Source of the DNA: Hygrocybe punicea
Lineage: Eukaryota > Basidiomycota > Agaricomycetes > Agaricales > Hygrophoraceae
Direction: 5' to 3'
Length of the DNA stretch: 64,000 bases
NCBI GenBank assembly: GCA_963556145.1
Contig: OY744468.1
Coordinates: forward strand, 1,178,001 to 1,242,000
Part shown: positions 46,398-58,426 of the stretch, piece after piece
How the letters are laid out: each line of letters begins with the position of its first letter
Numbering within the stretch: position 1 is the first letter of the stretch
The notes under the pieces: model-generated
Databases searched by the model: none
Told to the model about the DNA's origin: nothing
The model's input: only the letters and a program-made list of their open reading frames with translations
Program-made: the position numbers and the translations under genes

Positions 46398-47782
46398 CCC
46401 TCAATCCAGATCAACATGCTGCATTTGATGATATCGTGCAAGCAATTACTACCCGCTCTGGACAGTGCTACTTCCTTCATGGCTCTGGTGGAACTGGCAA
46501 GACCTACATATACAATACTCTTTACTATGCACTCCATTCCCAGGCAAAGATCGTGCTGTGTACTGCTTCATCTGGCATTGCTGCTCTCCTGCTCATTAGA
46601 GGTCGCACCACTCATTCCCGTTGCAAGATTCCCATCATCCTCCATGAAGACTCCATCTGCAATATCTCAAAGAATTCTCTCGAGGCAGACCTGTTCAGAG
46701 CAACTGATCTCATCATCATTGATGAGATCACCATGCAGCATCGCCATGCTGTGGAGGCTCTCGATAGCACTCTCCAGGATATTCTCAACTCCAATAAGAT
46801 CTTTGGAGGGATCTCTGTCATCTTTGGTGGTGACTGGAAGCCGATCCTGCCTATTGTCATCAAGGGGTCACGTCCTCAGATTGTAGGTGCATGTCTTCAG
46901 CGGTCCAGGATTTGGGAGGAGCTCAAGGTCTTGAAACTCAACACCAACATGCACCTCATGCAAGGAGACCAGGAGGAGAATGACTTTGCCTAGTGGCAGC
47001 TGGAAGTTGGTAGTGGGAAACACACTAACAATGACAACAATGACAACATCCCTCCTAAATTCCAGCTCCCACAAAACACAGTTGAGGCTCTCATCACTCA
47101 CATTTACCCTGGCATAAACCTCCTCCCTCATCCTTCTGACGCCTACTTTGCAGAGTGCTCCATCCTCTCAGCTCGCACTGATGATGTCCATGAGTTAAAC
47201 AAGAGGATACTGACAGACTTTCCAGGCCAAAAAAAGATTTTCCACAGTGTTGATACAATTAAAGATACTGGCAATCAAGATGTCATGTATCCTGTGGAAT
47301 ATCTTAACAGTATAAATCTCTCTGGAATGCCTGTTGCAAAGCTGGCTCTCAAAGTTGGTATTCCCATCATGGTTTTGCACAATCTCAATCCTCAACAAGG
47401 CATATTTAATGGTTCCAGGGGTGTAGTAACTCGCTTTGCTAATCGTGTCATTGAAATTCATCTCCTCACTGGTGATCATGCTGGCAAGCATGTCTTCATT
47501 CCTCGCCTAAAGATAGAACTTTCAGATGCTCAACTTCCTTTTCAATTTTCTCACTTTCAATTTGCATTGTCTCTTGCTTTTGTCATGACCATCAATAAAG
47601 CTTAGGGTCAATCTCTCAAACTTGCTGGTTTGGACTTTAGAACTCCTCCTTTTGCTCATGGCCAATTCTATGTTGCAGTTTCTCGAGCTATATCAGTCAA
47701 TAGTTTAAAAATAATTTGGGATCCTAAATTACCATCTCCAACCACAAAGAATATTGTATATCCTGAAGTATTATTAGATTAG
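46398..47782 (+). pseudogene. Helitron 1, Pif1-like helicase part (in-frame fused to copia)
   Basis: Begins TLNPDQHAAFDDIVQAI directly after copia sequence in the same open frame (46295-46993). Walker A GSGGTGKTYIYNTL, then ASSGIAALLL, Walker B-like TDLIIIDEITM, VIFGGDWKPILP. TAG at 46991-46993 and 47603-47605 (both where Gln is expected). Later motifs: VGIPIMVLHNLNPQQG, NGSRGVVTRF, MTINKA*GQSLKLAGL and GQFYVAVSRA. This is the superfamily 1 helicase that unwinds DNA for rolling-circle transposition. Stop at 47780-47782. Confidence 0.85.
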
Positions 47783-47884
47783 CTTCTTTTATATTCTGTA
47801 CTCCAATAAATGTAACTTTTCTTCCTAGCACTTTAGATCCAGTTCATGAAATTATCACCTTCCTACATGGGTCCTAAACCTAGT

Positions 47885-48893
47885 CATGTCCACCAAGAAA
47901 ACATGTCCAAATAAGAAAACATGTCCACTTTCACAAAACATGTCCACATAACACAACATGTTCACTTACAATAAAATATGTCCACTCACAATACAACATG
48001 TCTAGTTCTACTCAAAACATATTCAATTATACCAATACATGTCCAGTCACATGAAAACATGTCCAGTCATGTTAAAACACGTCTAGTCAGGCCTAAAACA
48101 CATCTAGTCACATTCAGTCACATTATAAACATGTCCAGTCACATTAAAACACGTCCAGTCACATTAAAACACATCCAGTCACATTAAAACACATCCAGTC
48201 ACATTAAAACACGTCCAGTCACACTCAAAACACATCCAGTTCATACTCAAAACACGTCTCATCACATTAAAACACGTCCAGTCACACTCAAAACACATCT
48301 AGTCACATTAAAACACGTCTAGTCACACTTAAAACACGTCCTCAAAAACATGTTCAGTCATGCTCAAAACATACCCAGTTATGTCAAAACATGTCTAGTC
48401 ATTGTCAAAACTTGTCCAGTTTCACCCCAACACATCCAGTTATCACTGGCATTTCAACTCATTCAATTATATTATAAGGGTATGTGAGTATGGTTTCAGA
48501 ACTAAGCTTCAGATCATAGTATAATGGCTTGACACATTTGTTATAAAATTTGAAGCAAAACATTGGACTAAACAGTTGCTAGTGTTTGAAGTGTTACTAT
48601 AACCAAGACTATTACATTTCAAAAACAAGCTTCGGACTTCAAGCATTCAGACTAAGGGTTTATAATAAGAGCTTGTGGTTTTTGAAGCAAAACATCAGAC
48701 TACAAGCATTCAGGGTAAAGGCATATAGTAAGGGCTTATGGTTTTTGAAGCAAAACATTGGACTATAAGCATTCAGGATAAAGGATTCTAATATAAGGGT
48801 GTATGAAATTTTAAAGCAAAACATCGGAGTATTGCTGTATTGCTGTAAGGCTTTATCCTGAATGCTTGTAGTCCGATGTTTTGCTTCAAAAAC
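47885..48893 (+). repeat. fold-back palindrome, left arm plus centre (ACATGTCC minisatellite)
   Basis: 47885-48440 is an array of about 20-bp units (core ACATGTCCAGTCACATTAAA, with ACATGTCC at its outer end). Then unique sequence 48440-48680 follows, and a short repeat family with GGTTTTTGAAGCAAAACAT. All of this recurs in reverse complement at 54727-55390. Near 48840 the sequence turns back on itself (CTGAATGCTTGTAGTCCGATG), marking the palindrome centre about 50 bp from the inserted element. Confidence 0.8.
48886..48893. repeat. target-site duplication of the PHD-bearing element (left)
   Basis: TCAAAAAC, repeated exactly at 54719-54726. Confidence 0.92.
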
Positions 48894-51800
48894 CAAGGGG
48901 GTGTTGGGATGGGACTTTCAGACCTGGGGTCAAATTTTTTTTTAGGCCAACCTAATAAACCCCCCCCCCCCTCCTTTCCTAATTTGGAAATATTTTATCA
49001 GACATAGTACAAATATACCCACTTCTTAACGACGACGACAGCTCCCTCCTCCCTTACAACTCTCACAGACCCAGTTTTTCGGTGAAAACTCATAGTTCAA
49101 GCACTCTTGATGGAACTACCAAGGAAGGAGAGACTCAGGTCTACCAGTGAAAGAGTTTGCCATTTCACTCACCCACACAGTCTCACATCCTTGGACCCGA
49201 CACTTCATGATGCCTAACTCTGCTTCTCTCTCGCTTTCCGTGATTGTTACTCCACAAATACAAGTATTCAGCCCCACAAGGTCAATCTTTCTTTTCCGAA
49301 GCAATCTTTTGCCACTGATCTCCTTTGCAGCGTCTGAGGCTTCAGGGTTTGCACAAGGAGGAATGGTGGTTGGGCCCTCGGACATAGTATCTGCAGTGGT
49401 GGGCGATGTCGCGGTCATCGATTGCATGCATCTCGACTCAGGAACAAGACTCTGGAGTGATGGTATGGGCATTGAAGTGGGAATGGTGGTTGTCGGTGAC
49501 CGAGAAGCTGGTTCAATGGGAAGGATTCTGGGAGGAGGTCCTGTTAAATAAAGTGTCAACTTGAGATTCATGGAAGGTGCAGTGTTTCACATACTGGAAT
49601 CATCATCCGAATTGTCAATACTCTCTCCTTCCGCTTCAGAATGCAAATCTTCGCCTGATTGAATGCATTCCTCCTCATCCCCCTCAGTCATATTGCCGGA
49701 ACTGTGGACATTGTTGCCCGTCTCGTGTGTTATCTCTTGCCTGCTAGTGTATTCCGAATTAGATCTTCTTATTACCTGAGCGCAGACTTACGGTTTGAGC
49801 GGGATTTGGGACCGGTGTGCCTGCGAGACCACGAGCAGCATGTGCTTTTGTTTTCTTTTGCGGGACTGGCAGGTGGCAAAACGCGTATTCCAAACACGTT
49901 TCATGCCATCCATCTCCGACTGTGCAAGGTCAACGCGGGTTGGGAAGTAGACAGGAGACGTGAGGCAATGTCGTTCTCGATAATGTGCATGGAGACTGTA
50001 TGTCCAGACAGCTGGACTACCATCCGGACAAAGACTGCAGGTAATGGGAACATTGGAACAGGGGGAGGATTCAGACGACATCGCGGCGGTCGCATAATTG
50101 AAACGAATTAGGTTTTGGCAGATGGAACGCTTATGATCAACTGCTGTACCCCCTTTCCTACCTCGACCCTTTCTAATATACACTTGACATATAGGAGCTG
50201 GCCTGAGGCATAAGCCACAACGCTCCTCGGATGAATTAAGTGTTGTGTCATATAAGATATGAGCGGCCATGTGTTCAAGTACACGCTGTCCGTTTTTCCA
50301 GTTCAGACTGATGCTTGGACCACATCGAGGGCAGTCTGCGTTGTTGTTGATGTTCATTTCTTCTGTTGCCTCGCACACGAAACAAGCTTTGTCTATAATA
50401 AGATCAGTTTCGTGTTGATTTCCATGAGTTTTTGACATACCTGAGTTGCGGGATGGAAAGAAATCAGTTCGCTTGATAGTTGGAAGTTTTTTACGGTCCT
50501 GTGGCTGGAGTTGTTGATACAGGCTACAGGATATTGTGATGAGGAAAGGGCTGTCAAAAAGGAAAGACGGTTTTCCAGGGATTCGGACTGAGACTGATGG
50601 GTTGAGTGGATGGACAAACTGGCCAAGAACATTGTTGCACGAGCCTTCCATGTGCTGGTACCAAGACCAGTCATGCACCTGTGTTGGATCATCTTCAAGA
50701 GTTGCTGGGCGAAGGCGGAGGAGCTGACAATCCACAGCACCTGTTGGATCGGCGAGTAAATGAATAGGAAGTCCCTCAAGATCATCTCTGCCTGAAAACT
50801 TGAGGCGGTTTATCTGGGCAACAGCCAAAGCAATGAGTTCCTCGCATCGGACAAGCAGAGCGATGGGGTTGCCAATACGGAGTGTTGGAGCTCCAAGGAC
50901 ACCTTCATTGCCCAACAGTGGTCCATCAGGATCGGGAGTAACAGCCTCGAAACACGGCAGTTGCTGGACTCGTTTCAGGCGATCTGTCGATGACCGCCCA
51001 GCCTGATACTCCATTCGACGACGCAATGCCTTAGCTTTTGATGTTACCTCTCCTTGCACTGTAACCTCTGATGTAACCTGGTTTCGAGGCATTTCATCAG
51101 CAATTGCATCCTCCAGATCGCCATCGTGAGTGTATGGGCGAGATTGTGGCACGGATTCATGATTATGCAACGGTTCTTCAGTTTCTTGGCTGAATTCCTC
51201 ATCGTCGTCATATTGATGGACAAGAAGTTGTCCCAGTGGTGCAAAGATGTCAACAGAGGAGTCCCCAGAGAGTGAAGTCAGAGCTGGGCTGAGATCTGGA
51301 ATAAGTTCTATGGCTTTGCGACGTCCAAGAAGCCAGCAGGTGTGCAAATTCACATTGACAACCGAAACATTGCCGCGCCACTTCTTCGGGGTAATATGGT
51401 CCATCTTTGAGGTAATTTCACCATTCTCCTGGGAGATAGCTGGGAGAGTAAGACGACGTGTTCCAGAGTCCCATTCTGGATGCTCAGCGAGGATTACTGC
51501 TACCTCTGTGAGGCCTGAAGCCCGGCTTCCAAGCTGAAGAAGGTCTACATTCACGTCTGTACCAACAGCAGTGCGAATGAGGCCAAAGAAACTCTCGAGA
51601 CGATCGGTGCCCAATAGAATGAGATGAAACTCTCCTGTTGGATTGTCCACCTTCGCCTTGGCGACACAAAAAAAAACGTTCTTAATCATAATCATGATGT
51701 CGATGTAGGACTGAGTCGGCATGAAACGCGTGCGGGCTGAATTAATTCTAAAAAGGTGAAATGCGAGGTGTGCTGCAGTGCTAAGATAAATGAGTTGGTC

Positions 51801-54718
51801 GCCAAGATCGAGGTCAATATGAATATACAGCATGACCAGATGTCGAGCAAATTCTCCATAGAGTTTCAAGGCCTCCCGAGCGCGAACAAAGGTTGGGTCT
51901 GAGTGAGAACATGGTGGAGGAAGAGACCAGATTTCCTTCAACAACGAGTATGCAAGCACCACATCCTGCTTGTCATTTGGATTGAGAAGCGACTGGAGGC
52001 GGTAAGATGGAACACCATTTGATTGTAGATGAAGACGGAGAATCGCTGGGGAAATAGTAAAGCCCAGGATTTCAATCCCCTTATTCTGCATCATCAGATT
52101 TCGTTGGCATTTAATGACGTGCTTAAAGTCCTTATCTGCGGTAATGTCGTCGATACCCACAAGAAAATTCATGAGTTCGAGAGTATGGATTTGGGGATGA
52201 ATTGGGGATGTTGGAGATAGTGCTGATGCCATTGTGATAATCGCGAGTACATCACCACGTTTTGCTTCACCATCAGATGCTATGCTGACTGTCCGGTACG
52301 TTGAGCTGTTTCTTGACTTGTTTCGCCGGCAGACCTCAAGAACGGTCTTGATCAGCTGTGCATGTTGTCTTCCAGTTTCCCTTTTGCAGGTACCAGAAAA
52401 CAAGATTGGCTGTGCTGCATAGAGCCGAGCATTGGACGAGAGAGCACCCAAGGCGGCCACTGTTCCCTGCACAAACCGATTCAGAAAATGCAAACCCCTT
52501 GGCTGCTTAATGACCGCTTACCTCAGTTGCAAGATGAACCTCATCCTTTGCAATTGCGTCGTACAAAAGGTCGAGTTCCTTTTCTGAAGTAAAGTCCAAG
52601 GGTATGCACTGATTATGCTCATGGCAAGTTCCCAGGAACTTATTTGTCGAATCATCCCATCGAATGCGTTTTTCAGTGGCTAGCTCATCAAGCATGATGA
52701 CCTCGTGTATGATCTGTGGTGTTTCTGGATGGCTGGCAGACTCGGACATGCCTGTGGTGTAGCACGACTTGAGGTTTGCGTCAACCTCCTCAAATGTGGG
52801 GATCGAAGGCGAGACGACTAGGGCTTGCAAAATCGTGTTACGCCGAATTGTTGTGAGGCTGGGCAAGGACAAGGAACGATGGGCAAACTCTGCGATGCGA
52901 GCGCCTCCCAGCCGAAGAAGGACGATGGACCACATAATGTCATCGTTTGTATATTGTTTTGGCCGGTAAAGTTTCTCTGCTGCATGCTCGTATTGCTGAA
53001 TAAGTGTTTTGATTCCAGTGCGATGTTTTAATCCAGCCTGTACCAATGATGCGACCCGGCCAACCCGTCCACTTGCAATTGCTAGAATCCATTGTTTGTG
53101 ATCCTCCAATGCTCCCACTTTTCCTAGCAACTTCCGGTGGTCGTTGAGCTTTGACAGGCGTAGGTTTTCAATCTGGTCCTGTTTTCGTCTCACGATAGCA
53201 GCAAGTCCACCAACTCCATGGTACGCAAGAGGACTGTTCTCATGTGCCCCATCCCTAATCCGGTCGATAATCCCCATGTAGAGCCCTGTCGAGGTAAGCT
53301 TCGTGCAGTTTTTACAAGCTGTACCAGTCGTTGAGACTGCCTTCTCACATAACTTTGCCTGAATGAAAAAGGAGTCATTGACGGAGCGGTAATTCCACGG
53401 AATGGTGCGCTCTTGATGAAGGCCAAAGGGATACAATGTATGAGGGCTTTTTCCATCTGGAATTGGAATGCGAATGCCCTGACATGGCACAAGACGTGGC
53501 GACTGTTCCAGCTCAGTGAGTGGAGGTGTCAAATCATCCAATTTGTCGACATCAATTACATCACTAACTGGACGTCGAGCAGTTGGAAGGGAGGGATAAC
53601 TGGAGTTGAAGTTGTAAGTATAGTCTTTCAGCCATCAGAACAGATAAGCTGCTTACCAGCTCTGTATTTCCTTCAGAAGTGCCTCAATCTTCGTCTCAAA
53701 TAAAGCTGCTGGGAGGCCCCTCTCTGTAACAAAGAAGTTCAGGAAACGGATGAACCCATCCAATCCATGCTCGCCGCGGTTGAGCATCAATGACACATTT
53801 GTGCGTGTCTCTGACTCGCCCCATCCGAAAGAACTTTTGAACATTGGATTTAAAACAGCCCAGCCATCCTTGGAATCAGTGATGCAGGAGTGTGGATCTA
53901 CTGCGAATGCACAAAGGGGGTGGTCGGGAGTTGCAAGAGGAATGTGGGTAGGAATTTGTTTTACTGCTGTCTCGAGATCTTGAACAAGATGTCGTGCTTT
54001 GGAACAGGGGATAGGCTGGTGTTTAGGGGCTGGCAAAGTGGAGACCTTCGATGGCTTTGGAGAGCGTGTTGGAGGGAGCAGAAGAGAAGGGTCAATCAGG
54101 ATCGACATTTCATCAGCATGAACAGGAGATGCGGCCAACACCATCGGAGGATTCAAAGGTGGTCGTGGCTTGAAGAAATGTTCCAAAACGTTGTCAGGCT
54201 TGGGCTGTTGACGCCACCCCTTTGCCTTGTTCGCATTCAGTTTGGTACGACATGCCTTCGATCCACGATGGATGTCGAGATTTTTCTGTCCTCCTGAAGC
54301 AACATGAATCATCTCCTTGCAATCAGGGCACTCCATTGTGCTCTCTTCATTAAATTGTGTAGGATGGCTATTGCCGCTGAAGCGTCAATGAAGTTGCAAC
54401 AACGGTAACTTTATTTTGACGAGACCTACTTTGATTGACCTCTTGGCATGGCTTCGAAAAGGGAGTAAATTGAGGTTGTGATGGAACTTAATGTATTGCA
54501 ACTATCCTACTAGTACCAGTACACTCCATTGTCTGCAATGTGCTAGTAAGGTTGGCCAAATGTTTCTGGTCCAAGCAGTGTGTCTACTGCGAGGCCAACT
54601 GCCTATTTAGGGTATATGACATCATCAAATTTCAGTGTCAGAATTTTTTTTTGGCCGGTCTGGCCAACCCCCCCCCGCCCTACCCCATATCACGGGATCC
54701 CAACCCAACACCCCCTTG
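48894..54718 (-). mobile_element. TIR DNA transposon with P-element-like transposase carrying a PHD finger
   Basis: 5825 bp bounded by short terminal inverted repeats CAAGGGGGTGTTGGG (then T/A TGGGA) and a perfect 8-bp duplication TCAAAAAC. It contains a single large seven-exon gene on the minus strand and nothing else. It interrupts a palindromic sequence 50 bp from its centre. 8-bp duplications and TIRs starting CA occur in P and hAT elements; the protein layout points to the P/THAP9 type, but the family is not established. No stops or frameshifts seen, so it may be recent and autonomous. Confidence 0.85.
49026..54336 (-). CDS. putative transposase: N-terminal zinc finger, RNase H-like core, zinc ribbon, C-terminal PHD finger
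   Basis: Exons (minus): 54336-53657, 53599-52522, 52466-50441, 50392-49792, 49743-49595, 49540-49173, 49115-49026; introns 48-57 nt; 4992 nt, 1663 residues, phases all consistent. Residues 1-35 hold CPDCKEMIHVASGG...H...C, a BED-like finger. The middle has acidic positions in a P-element-like order: IMLDELATEKRIRWDD (about 530), VSIASDGEAKRG (about 660), DKDFKHVIKCQRN (about 715), GTDRLESFFGLIRT (about 890). Later CPRCGPSISLNWKNGQRV and CGLCLRPAP form zinc-binding pairs. The end is a PHD finger formed across the last intron (CICGVT, MKCRVQGCETVW, FHQECL, WVCESC). PHD fingers read histone H3 tails, so chromatin-guided targeting is an inference. The family recurs in mushrooms but I know no name. 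Confidence 0.8.
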
Positions 54719-54726
54719 TCAAAAAC

Positions 54727-55390
54727 CATAAGCCCTTACTATAAACCCTTAGTCTGAATGCTTGAAGTCCGAAGCTTGTTTTTGAAATGCAATAGTCTTG
54801 GTTATAGTAACACTTCAAACACTAGCACCTGTTTAGTCTGATGTTTTGCTTCAAATCTTATAACAAATGTGTCAAGCCATTATACTATGATCTGAAGCTT
54901 AGTTCTGAAACCATACTCACATACCCTTATAATATAATTGAATGAGTTGAAATGACAGTGATAACTGGATGTGTGGGGGTGAAACTGGACAAGTTTTGAC
55001 ATAACTGGGTATGTTTTGAGCTTGACTGGACATGTTTTTGAGGACATGTTTTGAGTATAACCGGAAGTGTTTTAATGTGACTAGACATGTTTTGAGTGTG
55101 ACTGGATGTGTTTTAATGTGACTGGACGTGTTTTAACATGACTAGATGTGTTTTAGGTGTAACTAGACGTGTTTTAATGCAATTGAATGTGTTTTAGGTG
55201 TGACTGGACATATTTGAGATGTGACTGGACATGTTTTGTTGAAAGTGGACATGTTTTGTTGAAAGTGGACATGTTTTGTTGAAAGTGGATGTGTTTTGTT
55301 GAAAGTGGACGTGTTTTCTTGTGTGGACATGTTTTCTTGGTAGACATGTTTTGTTAAAAGTGAACATGTTTCCTTGTGTAGACATGTTTT
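54727..55390 (-). repeat. fold-back palindrome, right arm
   Basis: Reverse complement of the left arm: same order of unique blocks (CTTGAAGTCCGAAGCTTG, GTGTCAAGCCATTATACTA, ATACTCACATACCCTTATAAT), then the GACATGTTTT minisatellite to about 55390. Arms share roughly 650 bp with scattered differences. Outer ends and duplication could not be fixed. Confidence 0.8.
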
Positions 55391-55585
55391 AAGTTTATTG
55401 CAATAACTGCTCATAATATAGCTGACTGTGGTATAGCTAAGTCTACAGCAATATCTGGCTGTAGTATCATTATCCTCATGGCAATAGCTTCCTATAGTAT
55501 AATGAAGTCTCTAGTAGTAACTGGGCTAAAAGTTAACTCAACCTCTCAGCTAGTACGGGGTTTAGTATACTGGAATTATATAACT
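55391..55585. other. AT-rich stretch, no gene
   Basis: Repeated TATAGCTGACTGTGGTATAGC-like phrases of about 45-60 bp; no ORF. Confidence 0.45.
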
Positions 55586-56131
55586 AGTAGACTGATAAGG
55601 CTTGAAAAATATTAAAAGACCTCTTGTTGGAGAGAGGCAAGTAAACTAACATTGCAATATATCAAAGGTGAACCAATCATATAGTATAGCAGGTGAACAC
55701 ACCAAAATACCGCTAGTTAGAGGGAGGCAAGTAATCTAACATCATAATATATCAAAGTCAAACTAATGATATAGCGGAAGGCCTGACAAACATCAAAATG
55801 CCTCTAGTTAGAGGTCAAGTAAACTAATGCTAAGATATACCTAAGATAAACCACTGATAAATAGCAGGAGGCTTGAAAATCATTAAAACACCTCTAGTTA
55901 GAGGTAGGCAACTAAGCTAATCTGCAAATATATCCAAGTCAAACCAGCCAGATATAGCAGGAGGCCTGAAAACATTGAAACACCTCTAGTTAGAGGTAGG
56001 CAACTACTGTAATCTCAAAATGTATTGAAGTTAAAAATATATTAGCTTATTTATTTGAGGAGGCCCTGAAAACATTGAAACACCTCTAGTTAGAGGGAGG
56101 CCGAGATGCATTGCCTCCCTCTAACTAGAGG
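55586..56131. repeat. tandem repeat, unit about 100 bp, with a palindromic core
   Basis: Five to six diverged units, each with CCTGAAAACATTGAAACACC-like sequence, the near-palindrome CCTCTAGTTAGAGG, GGCAAGTAA-type spacer and an AATATATC block. It lies directly at the truncated 3' end of the minus-strand Helitron 2 protease-like region. Confidence 0.75.
56083..56131. repeat. perfect 19-bp hairpin with 11-nt loop
   Basis: CCTCTAGTTAGAGGGAGGC (56083-56101) and its exact reverse complement (56113-56131). It ends the tandem array at the point where the Helitron coding sequence breaks. Could be a recombination junction between opposite repeats or a structural terminator. Confidence 0.9.
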
Positions 56132-58418
56132 GGTTAGATGGGAGTCATAGGTGGGATCTTTATTCGAATTATTCCATATTGCTAGTAATACTGTAAAGAG
56201 TGAATCGTAAGCACAGCTCCAATTTTGAGCATCCCATATAAACCCTTTTGGTTCATTGAATTCAATAGCACTTGTTTTTCGTCTTTTTTTCACTATGGAA
56301 GATCAACTTACAACTTGTTCTGATTTTTGTTTTTTATTGTGCAATATATTGGCTGTGGAATTTTTATGAGTGACAGTGATTGGAACAGTTCCTTTTGCAG
56401 GAACAAAGTTGAGGTTTCTGAAATCTGCCTTTTGATTTTTGTTCATAGGTTTAATTAATTGTCATGGAGAGGGCTGTGCTGTGTATTGATTTAGTTGTTC
56501 TGTGGCTTTCCATGCAATAGCATGATGAATGTTTTTGGAACATATGACTTTCCTTTCCATTTTCTAAATTGATCAATGATAGAATTTCGCTGATTTTCCT
56601 TGACATGGTCTGGTAAGAGTCCTTTGTGTGTAATCTCGTCAAGCAGTTCTAATTCTCTGAATTCTTGCGTGAGATATCCAGAAGCACCACCAGTAATTAC
56701 TTTGGGGTCAAAGCCTTGCATGATGATAGTTCTTGCTGCAGAAGCACTTCTTGATAAGCAAGTATAATAGGATTGGTGGTTTCTACAACTACTGAGGTCG
56801 ACTACATTGTTAGGATGAGTACGTCCTTGACATGCATAATCAGTCATTGCAAAATTAGGTAGTACCAACACTTGTTCTCTTGACCAAGATATCACATCAT
56901 CATTGGGTAATAAGCACATGGTGGAAGTCACATGTTTTGTAATTGGCACCACATTTTCAGGAAGTCCTTCTATGTTAATTTCTTTTGAAGGATTCAATAA
57001 TCTGACAAATAAAGTGTCCAGTACAATTTGTTGTTCTGGACCTATTGCACTCTGTCAACCCACAACCATGCCTCTGCTCCTTTGGTAATGTAGCACTCTG
57101 TCACATCATTGTTTCTTAGCATCACTGGCATGCCTACACATATGTCCAATCTTCCTGGTATATGATCAGAGGATGATGCATGTGGTTGGCTCCAAAGTAG
57201 CTTTTGGAGTGAAGGTTCCAATATCTTTGTGTGTCGAATAGGATCCAAAATTGTTGACATGTGATGAGATTTTCTTTTGCTATTGGAACTAGTAGTTTCA
57301 TTCCATCTGTCTATAGAATAGAATGATGTTAATGGTCTTCTATTTTCAGCAGCAAAACGTTGAATACCAAGTTCATTGATTTTGTCTTTTTGTGCATTCA
57401 ATGCAGTTACAACTGATACATTCCTGAATTTCTTTTGGGCTAATTTTGGATCATTTGGACCTTTTCCTGCAACATGGGTACGAAGAAAAGCAATATATTT
57501 GGGAGTACATGCTTTGTATCTCATGTTTTCCAAAGCTAGTCTCAGTTGGACATCTTCTTCTGACTGATTGGTTTGTCTCATATTTTCACATAATATAACA
57601 ACTGTTGTAATTTGATGCCAAAGAGCTTTGCTTATAGCAGCTTCCTGATTTGCTATAGTTCGACTGGAATTGATTTGGACACCAATGGTTCCAGAGTACA
57701 AAGGAGCACCACTCATAGCCAGTGGAAGTTGGCCAAAATCTCCTGCAAATAATGCCACCAAAGGGTTTATCATAAACATCATGTGCTTTTGCACACTGAG
57801 CACTGATTTTATACATATCTCTGCAAGATAACATTGACACCTCATCAATGAAAATGTAATCCACACCATCAAGATTGGCATGGACTTGTGCAACTTGAAG
57901 GGAACGAGATGATCCTCTCTGATTAATTCCAAGAATAGGGTGATATGTAGATCCATTTACAAGGGCAGCACCACCACCAGTTGGTGCAAGAACCACAAAC
58001 TGATGATTCTCATTGTGTTTACCAAAGAAACTAGTCAATGCTTTGATGACTTGTGATTTCCCTGTGTCTGCCATCCCACCAAGATACATTCGTAGCTTAT
58101 CAGAACCGTTAATCAAGGTAGAGTGATTCGCAATGATATGAAATGCTCTCTTTTGGTCAGTGTTCAACTTGTAATCATTGATAGTTACATCAATAAGATG
58201 ACGATCAGCTCTGTTTGCAGGAATAAACATATGGTTGATGTATGCTGCATCCACTATCTTGACATCATTATATTGAAAATTTGCCAATTTATCTATGGTT
58301 GCTGTCTTTGTTGGTAAATTCTTATTTCTGTCATCGATGATTTCTTTTTTCTTTGCAAGGACTGCAGCTCTCCATAATTTCGCTGATTGTACTACAGGTG
58401 TTTCTATAGGTATCAATG

Positions 58419-58426
58419 GTCCTATA
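58419..58426. repeat. target-site duplication of the hAT-like MITE (left)
   Basis: GTCCTATA, repeated exactly at 59071-59078. Confidence 0.9.

Noticed and set aside
47867..47884. CCTAAACCTAG as a Helitron 3' end (CTAG then T)
   Set aside because: No clear hairpin just upstream, and the junction with the palindrome is equally well explained by the repeat array starting there.
47885..48440. Possible CRISPR-like array (short repeats)
   Set aside because: Units are contiguous, diverged minisatellite copies without unique spacers, in a fungal nuclear context.
48586..48768. Short repetitive ORF in the palindrome arm
   Set aside because: Frame created by short repeats (AAGCAAAACAT); not conserved as protein in the other arm.
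54540..54731. 63-codon plus-strand ORF at the right end of the PHD element
   Set aside because: Runs through the terminal inverted repeat and a C-rich tract; no protein-like content.
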